From NCBI GenBank assembly GCA_029339505.1, contig JAQISU010000025.1, positions 2,004,501 through 2,068,500 on the forward strand: DNA of 64,000 nucleotides, read 5' to 3'. Below, one piece after another: positions 41,091 to 52,632 of this stretch. The notes beneath the pieces were generated by a model. That model had not been told where the DNA came from and did not search any database. It saw only the letters and a list, made by a program, of their open reading frames with translations. This DNA is from Unio delphinus (lineage: Eukaryota; Mollusca; Bivalvia; Unionida; Unionidae). The position numbers and the translations under genes were made by a program. Within the stretch, counting starts at the first letter, position 1; every line of letters begins with the position of its first letter.

Positions 41091-42486
41091 CAGCAGCCTT
41101 GTATATGTTTTTCCTCACACAAAATAGCAAGCACTTAGTTATTGTGTTGGTTCTGTTCATAATCACCTACTCACGAACTAATTGAATTATTAACTGATTT
41201 CAAAAATAAATTTATACGTTCTACAACTAATGTACTAAAGCTGGTAAAATAAATATTTTCTTGATAGTACACGCCTTTTACTTACAGGAACCGTTCTACT
41301 TTTCCTGGGAGTTGTCATCGGAATAAACATATCTTCCAGCAGTAAGTACATCAGAACATTTGTAAAAATTATTGATAGATTTGTGAATTTTGTTAATAGA
41401 AAATCATATGTTCTGTGGGAAATGTTTGTAAACTAATGATAGTCATTGAAATTTTCTTCTCATTTATAATACGCACAAGAATAATACACACGATTCTGTA
41501 AACCAACGATAATTATTTCTTGTTCTCATTTATAATTAGCCAGAGAAATACAATTCACAAATCGCATTAGCCCGTATCATTCTCAAGACAGCTGTATACT
41601 ATTAGACTGATTCCGTCACATCACTGTAAAACATGAAACAATATTATGAAATTACACCATCGTGCTGCAAATTATAGACACATTAAAACAGTAGCTCTTT
41701 GATTGAATTAATTATAATTTTCAAACATTTGTGAATAGCTTCAACATTACTACGCCAACACTAATCCAATATTCTGTCGAGTGGAGATCTCAGGCTGTCT
41801 TTCAGTTCCACGTAGTCTACATCGAGTTTGTGGAATTGTATCTCTGGCGGTATTCTTCAGTGAGCAAAATAAAACTATCAACCGCGTCCATCCACAAAAT
41901 CTCCCTTATGATCGAGGATACTAATGACTGATATTGACACCGAGCAAATCAAAAGTAACCACACTAACGAGAATATAAGTAACAAAGTTTAGTAGTGTTT
42001 TGTAAAAAAAAATGGTTAGAATATCATCAGGTAACCCGTTAAGCTTGAGTTTATTAGTTTATATTATAATAGTCCTACCACGTGCAGCAGGAAAAGTAAG
42101 TTCAATGATATCCAAAATTACAAGTTTCATTTTTCTTTTAAAACCGATCACTTCCATTTACAGACTATATGCAAAAGTACTTTCCTCCGACACAGATGAA
42201 CTCAGAAAATGACGACTTGACAATGGAACTTTTCCACATGTGCATAGTGAATTTTGCACTCTGCTAAACATCGTTTTGCCAATATTTTTACGAAGCAATT
42301 TTCTTAATTTAAATTACAATCAATATCTGTATCAGACATTTCTCAACAAGTCATCACAACGAATAAAGTAAAGTGTCGATTAGGTAGAACATTTTTTTGT
42401 AAGACTCCTTACATACATCGTAGAAAAGTCCTCTTGGAAATTTATTTATTTTAAGAAATGAGCTTCTTATTTAACTGAAGTCATAA

Positions 42487-42537
<51 letters not shown>

Positions 42538-42840
42538 GTCTGCCATGAATGGTCTTTGAACACATACTATACAAAAAACTTCACAGTAAATCGCCCAATA
42601 GCAGAAAGCCTTTCGTTGTAGCTATGATGCATAAACCATACGACTGATGACGTAATGGTTGTTCATACAGCGTGTAATCGATTTCTGTCTTCATGGCATC
42701 TTAAAACATGCAAAATTTGAATTCAGTTCTTTTTACCTGAATGATGTATATCTAGCAATTGGAAATAATATCGCTGTACGTGTTATAATCTGCAGCATTG
42801 CACATGACATACCTTTCTTAAGTCTTGCAGAGGTATTTGG
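41091..42840. other. Host DNA, nothing recognised
   Basis: AT-rich, short frames only; an ATT microsatellite lies at 42490-42537. No domain, RNA gene or element end seen. Confidence 0.55.
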
Positions 42841-43060
42841 AGGCCCCGAGTGGCCGAGTGGTCTAAAGCTCTTTCCATTACGAATCACTGCCATCTCATC
42901 TTTGAGTGGATTGAGTCTCCGATTCGGCCAGTGTGGTTATGTGAGAAAGCTTGCCCCGGTTCTTCCTCCATCATTAATACTGGCCGCCAAGTATAGCCTA
43001 TTGTGCTGAGAAAATGGCCTTAAACCCTACAACAACAAAAACAACAACAGCAGAAGTATT
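42841..43060 (+). repeat. tRNA-derived SINE with ACA tail
   Basis: GAGTGGCCGAGTGGTCTAAAGC gives a clear A box of a Ser/Leu tRNA type, GATTCGGCC a B-box-like piece. The body holds ATACTGGCCGCCAAGTATAG, and the end runs into CCTTAAACCCTACAACAACA. A body with CTGGCCGCC next to a cytosine-rich TTCCTCC is what I remember from mollusc V-type SINEs. Confidence 0.7.
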
Positions 43061-43240
43061 TATGTGTTACTTTCAATAAATAATTCGTCTGTAAAGGATG
43101 TGAATACAAGCATAATAGTTCAAGTAAATTTATCAGGATAATGGACATTTTTGTTGTGCCTGCAATACCATGATATGTTCTCTTTAAATATAAACGCGCC
43201 ATTCTAGTACTTGTAGTTGGGAAGTGTACAGTACAGTTAA
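43061..43240. other. Short host or LINE leader sequence
   Basis: Contains TTTAAATATAAACGCGCC (about 43182), TATA-like, some 65 bp before the H3 mini-ORF of LINE C. The start of LINE C cannot be fixed because its right target duplication lies outside the window. Confidence 0.4.
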
Positions 43241-43248
43241 AAAAAAAA

Positions 43249-43293
43249 ATGGCTCGTACCAAGCAAACTGCACGCAAATCCACCGGATTATAA
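43249..43293 (+). CDS. Histone H3 tail mini-ORF in LINE C leader
   Basis: Same 13 residues as in copy A plus one Leu, then TAA. Codons differ from A at ACT/ACG, GCA/GCT, CGC/CGT and GGA/GGT, all silent. The preceding CAGTTAAAAAAAAAAATGG is also shared with copy A, while the rest of the leader is hardly alignable. Confidence 0.85.
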   Translation: MARTKQTARKSTGL

Positions 43294-43430
43294 GGAAAAT
43301 AAGGTTTAGTGTGGAGTATATTCCATTGAGTAAGTGTCGAGCTGTGCTCAACAATTGTGTTAGTACCTTAGGTACTTTGATTTTTTGTATTGTGCTTATG
43401 CATTTAGTTAATTTTGTTATTGTAGCACGT

Positions 43431-43455
43431 TATCTTTATTTTCAGCACCCCTTTT
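43431..43455 (+). promoter_or_regulatory. Conserved acceptor-like TTTTCAGCACCCCTTTT in the LINE leader
   Basis: Pyrimidine-rich run ending in CAG before CACCCC, found also in copy A (7060-7086). It has the form of a 3' splice site between the H3 mini-ORF and ORF1. It might equally be a promoter or RNA-binding element. Confidence 0.35.
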
Positions 43456-43533
43456 GTAATTTTCATTAGTATTTTGCTTGTATAAATTTGCCCAGACAAA
43501 CACAATTGACTGACGACGCAGACTGTACTAGAA

Positions 43534-44973
43534 ATGGCAGAGGCTATTGGGACAAATCCCCCAAAGAAGTACAAAATCACGGACTTTTTCAATACTGTAG
43601 TAGAAGGGGAACTTGGCCACAGGAAGTTGGTGATTTACCACAGGGAAGGGTGCCAGACCATAGATTTTGGGTCGGACAAGATTTTTCCTAGACAGACTGA
43701 AGTTTTAACAGAACTAAAAGTGTTAGGGACGAACCTAGCAGAGATAGATGGACTGCAATATGGAGGGAGGAACAAATATACTTTATACCCCAAGGGTAAC
43801 AAACCCCTTCTAAAGCAAAAAGAGTTAATACTAGGCGGGCAAAAGGCGAAGATCACGGACGCAGACCCATTTGTACGGGATATAGAAATGAAACTGGTAT
43901 ACTTATATATCTCGGGTCTACCCCTAGAGATTCGAACCGAAGCAGTGACCCATAAATTGCAGACCCAGTATGGAATTCATGTGGGTAGCAATACCCAAGC
44001 ATCCTGCTGGAGACACAAAGATGTGCTAAGTGAAGAGAGAATAGTCAAAGTCCACCCAGACCAGGCTGCGCAAGTCCCAGCATATTTTTATGTTCTTGGC
44101 TTCCTATGTAGGACCTGGTATCGTGGCTGTGACAAACACCGCCCATGCCCTAAATGCAAAGTAATGGGGCATGGCCCAAAATTTTGTCCAGCTGCCAGCC
44201 AAACCAGGGATCCTAATTCATATGCGGCGAAAGTAGTAGGAGAGCCCGAATTAGGAACCGAAGAACCTGAACAACCTGAACAACAACAACAACAACAACA
44301 ACAAGTCCTGGAATCACAAACTCAAATGCAAGTGCAAGCGCAAATACACGCGCCACAGGACAGTCAACATAATGAACCACAAGTGGATAGACAAGATGAA
44401 ATTCTCGCGCAAGATGATACTTATGTTACTCCAAAAAAAAAAACAACCAGAAGGGAGATGCCGACAGCACCCCTAAAAACAGGTAACAGGTTCGAAGGAT
44501 TACCAATAGAAGAAATCGAAATGGAAGAACTAGGGATTCAACCTATGCAAAGTGAGGAGGAGACTGAAAATCAGGGAAAAAACGCTTCCACGCCAATAGT
44601 GCCTCAAAGAAAAAGGAAAAACAATACCCTATCTGGCACTTCTACAAGTGATGAGTCTCAGACACTCACTGAGAAACCTGTACCATAAATAAAACTGACC
44701 GATAAAACCAGGAAAAGGGAAAGGAAAAGAAGAATAGAGGAAGAGCCCCTAGTTGACTCATCCTCAGGAGAGTATGACCCAGACTTCGACCTCCTACCCT
44801 TATACCAAAAAGCGATACTAATTGACTATACCTCAACCTCAACCGATCTGACATACGACGCGACAAATGAAAACTTGGACACAACAAATGGAAGTAAAGA
44901 GGAATCAAACCTCTCAGAACAAATAGACGTGACTGACGGGGGACCTATGCCCCCAAATGATATTTCACAATAA
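43534..44973 (+). pseudogene. LINE C ORF1, CCHC zinc-knuckle protein, one nonsense codon
   Basis: Starts MAEAIGTNPPKK; middle region ISGLPLEIR and knuckle CPKCKVMGHGPKFC (about residues 208-221), a Gln-run, then an acidic tail. TAA at 44686-44688 interrupts it; the same frame continues to GGPMPPNDISQ at 44973, matching the end of copy A. Otherwise uninterrupted, thus the best copy of ORF1 in the window. Confidence 0.88.
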
Positions 44974-45045
44974 ATAAATAAACTAACTTTAATTAACTAT
45001 AGATAATAGATAACGTACTATAATATTGCTACCTGGATACCTAAA

Positions 45046-48000
45046 ATGGAGGAAAGAAATTTCCGTATTGCATCACTAAACATAAATGGAATAGATAAGG
45101 ATAAAATTGCACAACTAATAAAATTAAAACAGGACATCTTACTAATACAAGAAACACACAATAAGTTAACACCAAATATGATAGCAGAACTAGAATCCAA
45201 AATGGACGCAATAGTTGTAAATAGCGAAGCACATGAAAACGATAGGAAAGCGGGGGTAGCAATGATAATTAGAAACAAAAATAGGCAAAATTGGGAACGA
45301 ATACCAGAAGAAACTAGTTTAAGGGGAAGGGTAATTCATATAAAATTAAATAAGGTACATATTTTGAATATATATGCTCCTGCAGAAAGAGAAAGGCACT
45401 ATGACTTTATAGGAAATCTAAATAACTATTTAAAAAAATACACAACAGAGCATCTGATTATAGGGGGGGGGGCTCTTTAACTGGGTGGGAGAAAACATAT
45501 ATCGAACCGGAAACTTAACAACTAAAGATCTATCTTCATCTGATGTAAAGAATAGATTATTAAAGAAATATAACCTAATAGATGTGTATAGAAGATTGAA
45601 CCTCTTAAGAACTGAATATACACATGATTATGTTAACTTAGGAAGAAAAAAATCAAGTAGAATAGATAAATTTTATGTAACACATTTTGACCATAAAAAA
45701 TACAAAAATGCTAAAATTTTAGACCACAGAATTTCGGACCATAAACTAATAACCTTAGAAATGGTGATAAAAACAAATAGATGGGGATCGGGTGAATGGA
45801 GACTAAACAACTCGATACTTGACGACGAGGATTTAATAAATGAAATAAAACTTGAAATCCCTAAAATACTTACAAATGAAGAGGGAAAAAATAAAACAGA
45901 TATTGCAAAGGATTGGGATAAGTTTAAACAAAAAGTTAAGCAAATAGCGATATATCACTCAACTAAACGTAATCGGATTCAAAAAATAGAGAGACAGGTT
46001 TTAAAAAGACTAATAAATGATAACAACACACCTTTAAGGGATAAAGAGAACTACTCTAAACAATTAGAGAAGTTAAGAGAGTACAAAACAAAGGGAATGG
46101 AAATCAGGGCGGGAAAATTTCACCACTTATACAAACAGGGCAGAGAACTCTTTAAAAGGGAAGAAAAAAGGAAAGGTGGGGAAAGGGCAATTGATACACT
46201 AGTCATTAATGGGATAGAAATTACAACTAAAGCAGAAATTATGGAAGAAATTCACAATTACTACAAAACACTTTACACCTCTAACAACATAGACAACGAC
46301 ATAATCATGCAATACTTAAATACAACACAATGTGAGTTGATCTCATCTGAGCACAAGAAACGGTGCGATGAGCTCATCTCTGTGGAAGAAATCCAAACCA
46401 CAATAAAAGATTTGGCAAAAGGTAAATCACCAGGTAGAGATGGCCTCACGGCGGAATTTTATAAAAAAATTCCAAAGTGAGGTGGCACCAATTTTAGAGG
46501 CATTATTTAATAATATTTTACTAAAAAACGACAAAATGACAAAGACAATGCGGGAGGGTCTAATTACTTTAATTTACAAAGGGAAAGGGGACCGAACAGA
46601 CTTAAAAAACTGGAGGCCCATCTCCCTCCTTAACACCGACTACAAAATATTGAGTAGAATTTTGGCAAATAGGATTAAACACGGGATAAACACCATAGTA
46701 AACACTAATCAAACATGCGCGGGTAAAAATAGGAGCATACATGACAATATACTTAATATTAGGACAATAATAGATTTTGTAAACACTAATAACTCGAAAT
46801 GTGCTATGGTACTTTTCGACCAAGAAAAAGCTTTTGACAGATTGGAACATAATTACACACAAAAGTACTGGAAAAATTTGGCTTTGGAATAAATTTTCTG
46901 AACTGGACTAAAATAATGTACAATGAAATAACTGCGAATGTACAAGTTAACGGGGCGAAAACCCAAAAAATTAATATACATCGATCAGTGAGGCAAGGAT
47001 GCCCACTATCGATGCTATTATACGTAATAGCAATTGAAATTCTGAGTTTAAAAATTAGAAATAATACTAATATTAAAGGATTAAAAATTCCTAACTTAAA
47101 AGAGGAATTCAAAATGCTACAGCATGCCGATGATTGCACAAACTTCATTAATGATCCAAATTCTTTCAACCACTTACAGAAAGAATATGAGGCCTTCGGG
47201 AGGGCCTCGGGATCAAAAATAAACCATGACAAAACGGAAATTTTAAAAATAGGAAACTGGAGGGGGAACCATCCTGGTTTACCCCCCCCCCCACCTGATT
47301 AAAAATAGAGTGAAAGCCCTGGGAATATTCTTTGGGGCAAACGAAGTAAAGGAAAACTGTTTAAAAGTTCAAAAGAAAATAAAAGAAGTAATAAATATCT
47401 GGGCACTGAAGCCGCTTAGTCTAATAGAACGTTCACAGGTTGCAAAAACATATATGTATTCAAATCTGACATTTTTAATAAACTCTGTGGACATTAAAAA
47501 CAAGACACTAGCAACAATAGATAATGAAATAATAGATTACATTTGGAATTTCAAGACACACTATATAAATAAGGAAACGTTATATAGGACTAAATTAAAA
47601 GGGGGATTGGCCTTACCTAATCCCCCCGTAATAAAACTAAAATCAATCTTAAATAGGCTTAAAAGATTAAATGCTACACCACAGAAACCATGGGAAACCA
47701 TTTTTTGGATAGGCTTTGGAATGCGCAACAAACAAGAAATATACATGAACAACAAATTAGTGAAAAAAGTAGCCGCACCACACTTATATAGAGAAACTAA
47801 AGATATATTATATAAGTATAGGGACATTAAAGAAATTTGGGAGTTAGGACTGGATAGAACATATGACTGGATTTTATAAAAATTATCATTTCAACATAGA
47901 CCAAAAGTTCAAGTACAACATCCCTATGTGAATTGGGACAGAGTTTGGAGGCATTGGTCCAGCATTAACTCGTTTAAGGTACAAAGTATCATGTACACGT

Positions 48001-48326
48001 ACCTCCACAACGCCTGGCTAACAGGCGAAGTGGCAATTAAACGGAGATTAATAAGGACCCCTGTTAGCTGCGCTCTATGCAATAATGCCCCATACACAAA
48101 ATACCACGTAATTATAAAATGCGACAAAACAAAGGAAGAAAGGACAAAACTAATAAAAGAAATAATGAAGGTAGACAAATATGACGGACGCAATCTACTC
48201 TTCCTTGACGGAAATTTCAATAAACAATTAATTAGACAAATAACGGACTTTATAACGGATACTTTAATAAAATGTGGTCCACTAATGAAGGTTAGGAACA
48301 AAGTTTCAAATTTAAATTTAATGTAA
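45046..48326 (+). pseudogene. LINE C ORF2, endonuclease-reverse transcriptase, several breaks
   Basis: Endonuclease IASLNINGIDKD, IQETHNK, YAPAERERH; frame lost at an expanded G-run (45463-45472) inside the conserved GGDFNWVG. Continues 45485-46480 (with SDHKLI), shifts near 46470 and 46870, carries VRQGCPLS and QHADDCTNF (46990-47150), shifts again at the C-run 47283-47292, and ends with the CALCNN-H-C knuckle in 47928-48326. Confidence 0.92.
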
Positions 48327-48515
48327 TATAGAAAACATACCAATTTAATTTTAAAGTTTTAAATTTTAAATTTTAAATTTTTGAAGTTTTAAATTTAAAA
48401 TTTTAAAATTTTAAAGTTGAAAAAAAATAAATTATTTCTACTTTAAAACTGAATATTATACAATTTGTGAGGGGGAAGTATAGATGAGGACGCCATAGGG
48501 CTAAATCACAGGGCG
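48327..48515 (+). other. LINE C 3' untranslated region, part before P2
   Basis: A/T homopurine-type stretch, then GAGGACGCCATAGGGC (48486-48501), the left arm of the conserved stem-loop. P2 is inserted in the loop; the right arm CCTATGG is at about 63767-63773. Confidence 0.8.
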
Positions 48516-48744
48516 AGCAGCAGAGAGGGTGAATCCTACAACGTTTTTAGACAAAATTTGATTGAAATCCTAAAACGAGCCGTCTTATAATCTTATTTTA
48601 ACCAAAAAAAGGCGAACCCTACAACGTTTTCAGACAAAAAATTGATTGAAATCTCCCTACGAAATCATTTTAACTAAAAAAAGGAAAACGATTTTTTAAT
48701 CAATTTTGGTCGCAACTTGTTGTCATTCACCCTCTCTGCTGCTT
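48516..48744 (+). repeat. P2 left terminal inverted repeat
   Basis: About 229 bp, shorter than in P1 because one of the tandem units is missing. Outer AGCAGCAGAGAGGGTG and inner CACCCTCTCTGCTGCT are again inverse to each other. Confidence 0.93.
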
Positions 48745-48794
48745 AGTGATTTCAGTTCTGGTTCACAAAAATAATAAATAATTTGATCAAGTCT

Positions 48795-50144
48795 TTAGGA
48801 TTTCACAAACAAACTAATCGCTAACACCTCTTCTTGTAAATCAATCAGATTATTTGACTGGTCGGTGAGTTTGAAATTAATTCTCGTTAACGAATTATTA
48901 TGGCATCGCATGTAGACAGGATTAATTGGGTTTTCAATAATTAGGAATCCTGGAGGAGCTGTTGGTGCAAACGAATAAAGAATATATCCCTGCTGAGCTT
49001 GATTTGATTGCTCTAGATTAATTTGATAGCTTCCTTCGATAACATCACACACTAAATTAAGTGCAATCACCGTTGAAATATTCACGTTGAACGGAGCGAT
49101 ATGCCTACCGCCACCATCTGGATCATTATTATGTTTGAGGAGGACAGTTGAGTCTGATTTTTGTAGTGCTTTGATATCGGTTTTAACAATTTTTGCTAAT
49201 TCATCAGCGTTGTATTTCGGAAACTTGAAATTACGCAGATTGTCTTCTGTGATATTGTAATCGGTTAGGAATCGTTGTTTATTGTCGCTGTTGTCATTAA
49301 TTATTGTTTGAATAATTAGTTCATAGATATATTCCAGGTCCGATATAAGTTGATTTATTATTTCAACGTGTTTTTGCGATCTTGTTTTCCGTAGTTGTTC
49401 TAGTTGTGTGTCATATAATTGTTTAATCTCATTAAAATAACCACGGACGTCAGTTAGCGTAAATGAAATAGTAACAGATGAGTCGGTTGTTCTTTTAATG
49501 ATAAAATCCCATTGCAATGTGTCTTTGTTGGTGAATATAAATCTATCGGCGATTCTTCCTTTTCTTATATCAGATAAATTATCTCGATAACTGGGATTGA
49601 TTTCATGATATGATTGTACATCCGTGGTTAAGTCGGTGGTGGATTTTTCCGGTGGTAATTCAGGCCATCCTAGTACGGTTCTAATAGAACTTTGATAGAT
49701 ATCTACGACGTATCCTTCTGTGCTTATCTCAATTGCGGATGATAGTGTCGGCTCATGAACTGTTATAGCGATTTTTGATTCTTTTCCAGTAATCGATTTT
49801 ATTCTACGCGATAATTCATTATTGATTTGTTCGATTTGGTATGACCCTGTTGGTATCGAAACGACGTTCCAGTCTGGGGTTCCGTCGGGTTTATTCTTAT
49901 TCGCAAACACTAAAGAATTATTGGGTTGTTGACCACCAAATGATTTTGATCTGATATTAGGCCAACTGTGATACACTCGTAGTTTTGCTAGCGCTATCTC
50001 CTTCACTGGGACCGGAGAGGGGAAATTCACACTGAATTCTGGATTCGTTGATGTTATTGATATCATGCTTGTTTGTACTGGGTTCGTGTTCTCCACTATT
50101 TGTTGAAGTAATTCCATCGGTGTCGTCATTGTTATTATACTCAT
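48795..50144 (-). CDS. Putative minor capsid (penton-like) protein, P2 copy
   Basis: 449 aa, same length as the P1 protein, with only a handful of substitutions (for example LQQIVENTNP for LQRVVENTNP, ELSRRIK for EFARRIK). Intact in both copies. Confidence 0.6.
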   Translation of the reverse strand: MSIITMTTPMELLQQIVENTNPVQTSMISITSTNPEFSVNFPSPVPVKEIALAKLRVYHSWPNIRSKSFGGQQPNNSLVFANKNKPDGTPDWNVVSIPTGSYQIEQINNELSRRIKSITGKESKIAITVHEPTLSSAIEISTEGYVVDIYQSSIRTVLGWPELPPEKSTTDLTTDVQSYHEINPSYRDNLSDIRKGRIADRFIFTNKDTLQWDFIIKRTTDSSVTISFTLTDVRGYFNEIKQLYDTQLEQLRKTRSQKHVEIINQLISDLEYIYELIIQTIINDNSDNKQRFLTDYNITEDNLRNFKFPKYNADELAKIVKTDIKALQKSDSTVLLKHNNDPDGGGRHIAPFNVNISTVIALNLVCDVIEGSYQINLEQSNQAQQGYILYSFAPTAPPGFLIIENPINPVYMRCHNNSLTRINFKLTDQSNNLIDLQEEVLAISLFVKS

Positions 50145-50295
50145 GTTGTATTTCTAATTTTGACACCGAGGAATCATAAATACTGACCATCACTGAGAAT
50201 TCACAATCTGGTAATGTTGATATTATTGAGATCATTTTGTTTTTTGGGTTAGTGTTTTCTGATTCCATCGGTGTTGTCATTGTTATTATATTCAT
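49957..50295 (-). CDS. Overlapping ORF of the junction duplication, P2 copy
   Basis: 112 aa; starts MNIITMTTPMESENTNPK and runs further into the penton-like gene than the P1 version. The duplication is therefore older than the two copies. Confidence 0.35.
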   Translation of the reverse strand: MNIITMTTPMESENTNPKNKMISIISTLPDCEFSVMVSIYDSSVSKLEIQHEYNNNDDTDGITSTNSGEHEPSTNKHDINNINESRIQCEFPLSGPSEGDSASKTTSVSQLA

Positions 50296-50746
50296 GTTGT
50301 CGCTCTAATTTCGATATCGCGGAATCAAAAATACTGACCATCGCTGAGAATTCACTATCTGATATAATTGTATTATCGAGTGACGACGATATCATCAATG
50401 ATAATTGCGAGTATGCGGTTGATGCAATATGAAATTGAAGTAAGTAATTCTGCAGTTTACTCTGGCTGCATGATGATATCTTTTTTGCTATCCCGGTTGA
50501 TATACCCCCGATTGTAGCCACCGCAGAAATGCAAATTGGAACTACGACCGGGGCAATCATTGTAACCGATGCAAGTATTATTCCGGCGCCAGTGAGAACG
50601 CTTGACACCGAGTATATAATAACATCAATTGCGGTGATTCTTCGTCGGTATTTTTTTATTTTTATTTGATACTCCTCAGTGAGGGTTTTGAGTCTATTCT
50701 GAAATTCTCTGACCTGATCATAGCGACATTGAGTTGATGAAATCAT
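50249..50746 (-). CDS. Small membrane protein, P2 copy
   Basis: 165 aa; hydrophobic helices identical to those in P1. The stop after IRKH comes from a G to T change, shortening the tail. Confidence 0.6.
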   Translation of the reverse strand: MISSTQCRYDQVREFQNRLKTLTEEYQIKIKKYRRRITAIDVIIYSVSSVLTGAGIILASVTMIAPVVVPICISAVATIGGISTGIAKKISSCSQSKLQNYLLQFHIASTAYSQLSLMISSSLDNTIISDSEFSAMVSIFDSAISKLERQHEYNNNDNTDGIRKH

Positions 50747-50756
50747 TTTTATTTTA

Positions 50757-50795
50757 AAAACACTAGCGTTTTCAATTGTGAAATCGTAACGATTT
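50757..50795. repeat. Palindromes at the end of the fibre-like gene
   Basis: AAAACACTAGCGTTTT (50757-50772, one arm mutated) and AAATCGTAACGATTT (50781-50795, arms of seven with one central base). The second reaches into the fibre-like stop codon at 50794-50796. Confidence 0.75.
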
Positions 50796-52146
50796 AGTTA
50801 TTTACTTCGCATATGAATTCTAAGCACCAGGATATTTCTTTTCTAATGGTGTTATCAACTGCGACAATCTCAAATTCTTCTTCTCCCCCCGCGATAATTA
50901 CTGTCGCGGTGCCACCAAAGTAGGTTTTACCTTTCACGATGATATCAAATTGCTTGTCAGAGATTAACGTCATCCTGTAGATACCATGGGGCCACTTCTC
51001 GATATTGACTTTCAATTTAGCATTAGATTCTTTTACCCAATCAAAGGTCCCATGCTTTACCCTTTCAGAGGTTTCTTTTAGTTTAAGAATATCGTCGTAA
51101 ACGTCGAGATAGGTTTTTTTTATTTCGGTATTTTTCATTATCGTTCCATCGCGGCGTTGAAAAAATGTAAATAAAAGGATGTTAAATGCCATAGTTGTTC
51201 GGGTTTGATAATCAGTAACGAGGTCAAAATATGTCGTCGTGATATTGCTATCGTTATAGATTCCAAAGAAATTTTTAACCATTTTGTTGGTGGATTTTTG
51301 TTCGTCAATAGCGCTTTTAATTTCAGCGAGGGTCGGGCCTGTCAACGATGTGGTTTCAGAAACAGGTGTTCTCCCTAGAAATCTATCAACGATGGTATTA
51401 AGTGTTGTTTGTCTCACCATAAACATATTAATATCTTTGAGAGTCATCGTAGATGTAGCCGGGACACCAAAGAAATTATTAGCGACGTAGGCATTGTGAG
51501 TATGCCTGATAATAAACTCACTGATTTCAGCGAGAGTCGAGTCTGCCACAGGTGGGGATCCAAAAAACCTAACAATGACGTCGTTAGTGGGTTTTTGTAC
51601 CCGCTCAACATTTTCTTCTATTTTAGAAATATCATTGTAAATATCGAGATAATTTGCCTTGATTTCATTTTCATTCATCATCCTTCCCGCGTCCTTGTTA
51701 AAAAAGAATAGCGATAGATAGTTTTTGATTTCAGCGAGAGTCATGCCAACCACAAGCGGTGTTCCAAAGAATTTATGTATGACATTTTTGCGAAAACTAT
51801 TATAACCTCGTATAAGATCATTCAGCTCACGTTCGTTGGTAGCAATCGCGTCGGTGATCGTAGACACAAGTGCGCCTGATTTAAGTCGTCCGTCGTTGGA
51901 ATACAGCGCAATAGAGTTTTCAGCGGCGTCGCGCTGCCGTATCAAAATGTCATTCAATGACACATCACTGGATTTCAATTTACCCTGTTTGTCTTGAAAT
52001 ACAACTATTTCATTAGGATCAACATTTGTTAAGTTCAACGTCTCAGCGATTTCATCTTCAATTATTTTTTTTATATCCTTGACAGAATCAGGTGGTGCAG
52101 TGCCATCGGGTTTGGGTTTCAAAGATCTCCCCCAAATATCAATCAT
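50794..52146 (-). CDS. Fibre-like repeat protein, 450 aa (intact copy)
   Basis: Unknown function. Residues 35-90 have a Leu/Asp-rich unit of about 29 residues (VSLNDILIRQRDAAENSIAL and following). From about 115 to 300 there are four degenerate repeats of 36-60 residues with the signature FFG-P------TLAEI, alternating with coiled-coil-like stretches. The end (about 375-450) is beta-rich and may be a globular head (KWPHGIYRMTLISD, FEIVAVDN). Repeats whose number differs between copies, with a globular end and a place among virion genes, suggest a trimeric fibre that would bind the host surface; that is inference. Start MIDIWGRSLKP. Confidence 0.55.
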   Translation of the reverse strand: MIDIWGRSLKPKPDGTAPPDSVKDIKKIIEDEIAETLNLTNVDPNEIVVFQDKQGKLKSSDVSLNDILIRQRDAAENSIALYSNDGRLKSGALVSTITDAIATNERELNDLIRGYNSFRKNVIHKFFGTPLVVGMTLAEIKNYLSLFFFNKDAGRMMNENEIKANYLDIYNDISKIEENVERVQKPTNDVIVRFFGSPPVADSTLAEISEFIIRHTHNAYVANNFFGVPATSTMTLKDINMFMVRQTTLNTIVDRFLGRTPVSETTSLTGPTLAEIKSAIDEQKSTNKMVKNFFGIYNDSNITTTYFDLVTDYQTRTTMAFNILLFTFFQRRDGTIMKNTEIKKTYLDVYDDILKLKETSERVKHGTFDWVKESNAKLKVNIEKWPHGIYRMTLISDKQFDIIVKGKTYFGGTATVIIAGGEEEFEIVAVDNTIRKEISWCLEFICEVNN

Positions 52147-52170
52147 GTTATTGTAAAACTCTTTCTCTCT

Positions 52171-52612
52171 CTAAAATCGTTTTTGACGACTTCGTCGTTG
52201 CCAGCGATTACTAGTGTATTCATTAACGACAACATGTGGTGGTTTTCCGCTTGGGTTACTCAAGGAGTTAGAAATAGCGTTAAGGACATTTAATACTTCG
52301 CTGCCACATATTGGTGGGTCAATCATCGTTTGTGTTGGTAGCGTAGAATACCAAGTCTTCATTGGAAGGGTTTTTATATACCGCATAAACTCTTTTGGTG
52401 GGGCTAATCCATATGAATCAAAATAGACAATCCCACGTGGATCAATAGCGTATGCAACCCAGTGAGTACCAGGTCCGGTGCTGTTATCTAAATTAATGAT
52501 TCCGGTTTCAACGCTGTTTGGTTGATGTGGTAATTGATCTTTCATAAAGACACCTCTGAAGTTTTTAATCGCGAGTTTTTTTAGCAGCATCCATTAAATC
52601 AAAATTGGACAT
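52171..52612 (-). pseudogene. Adenain-type protease, frameshifted start in P2
   Basis: The T-run at 52576-52582 has seven T where P1 has six, so the normal start (ATG at 52612) leads out of frame after about ten codons. All catalytic residues lie downstream, in a frame that could start at a later non-AUG or run from the upstream frame by slippage. The core is otherwise unchanged. Confidence 0.85.
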
Positions 52613-52632
52613 AGGAATCTTCGATTCCTTAA

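Noticed and set aside
42841..42960. Functional tRNA gene
   Set aside because: A-box and B-box-like parts exist but no complete cloverleaf is evident; body and ACA tail fit a SINE.
43249..43293. A real histone H3 gene
   Set aside because: The frame stops after 14 codons and no other H3 sequence follows; the downstream sequence is LINE leader. The same holds for 6773-6814.
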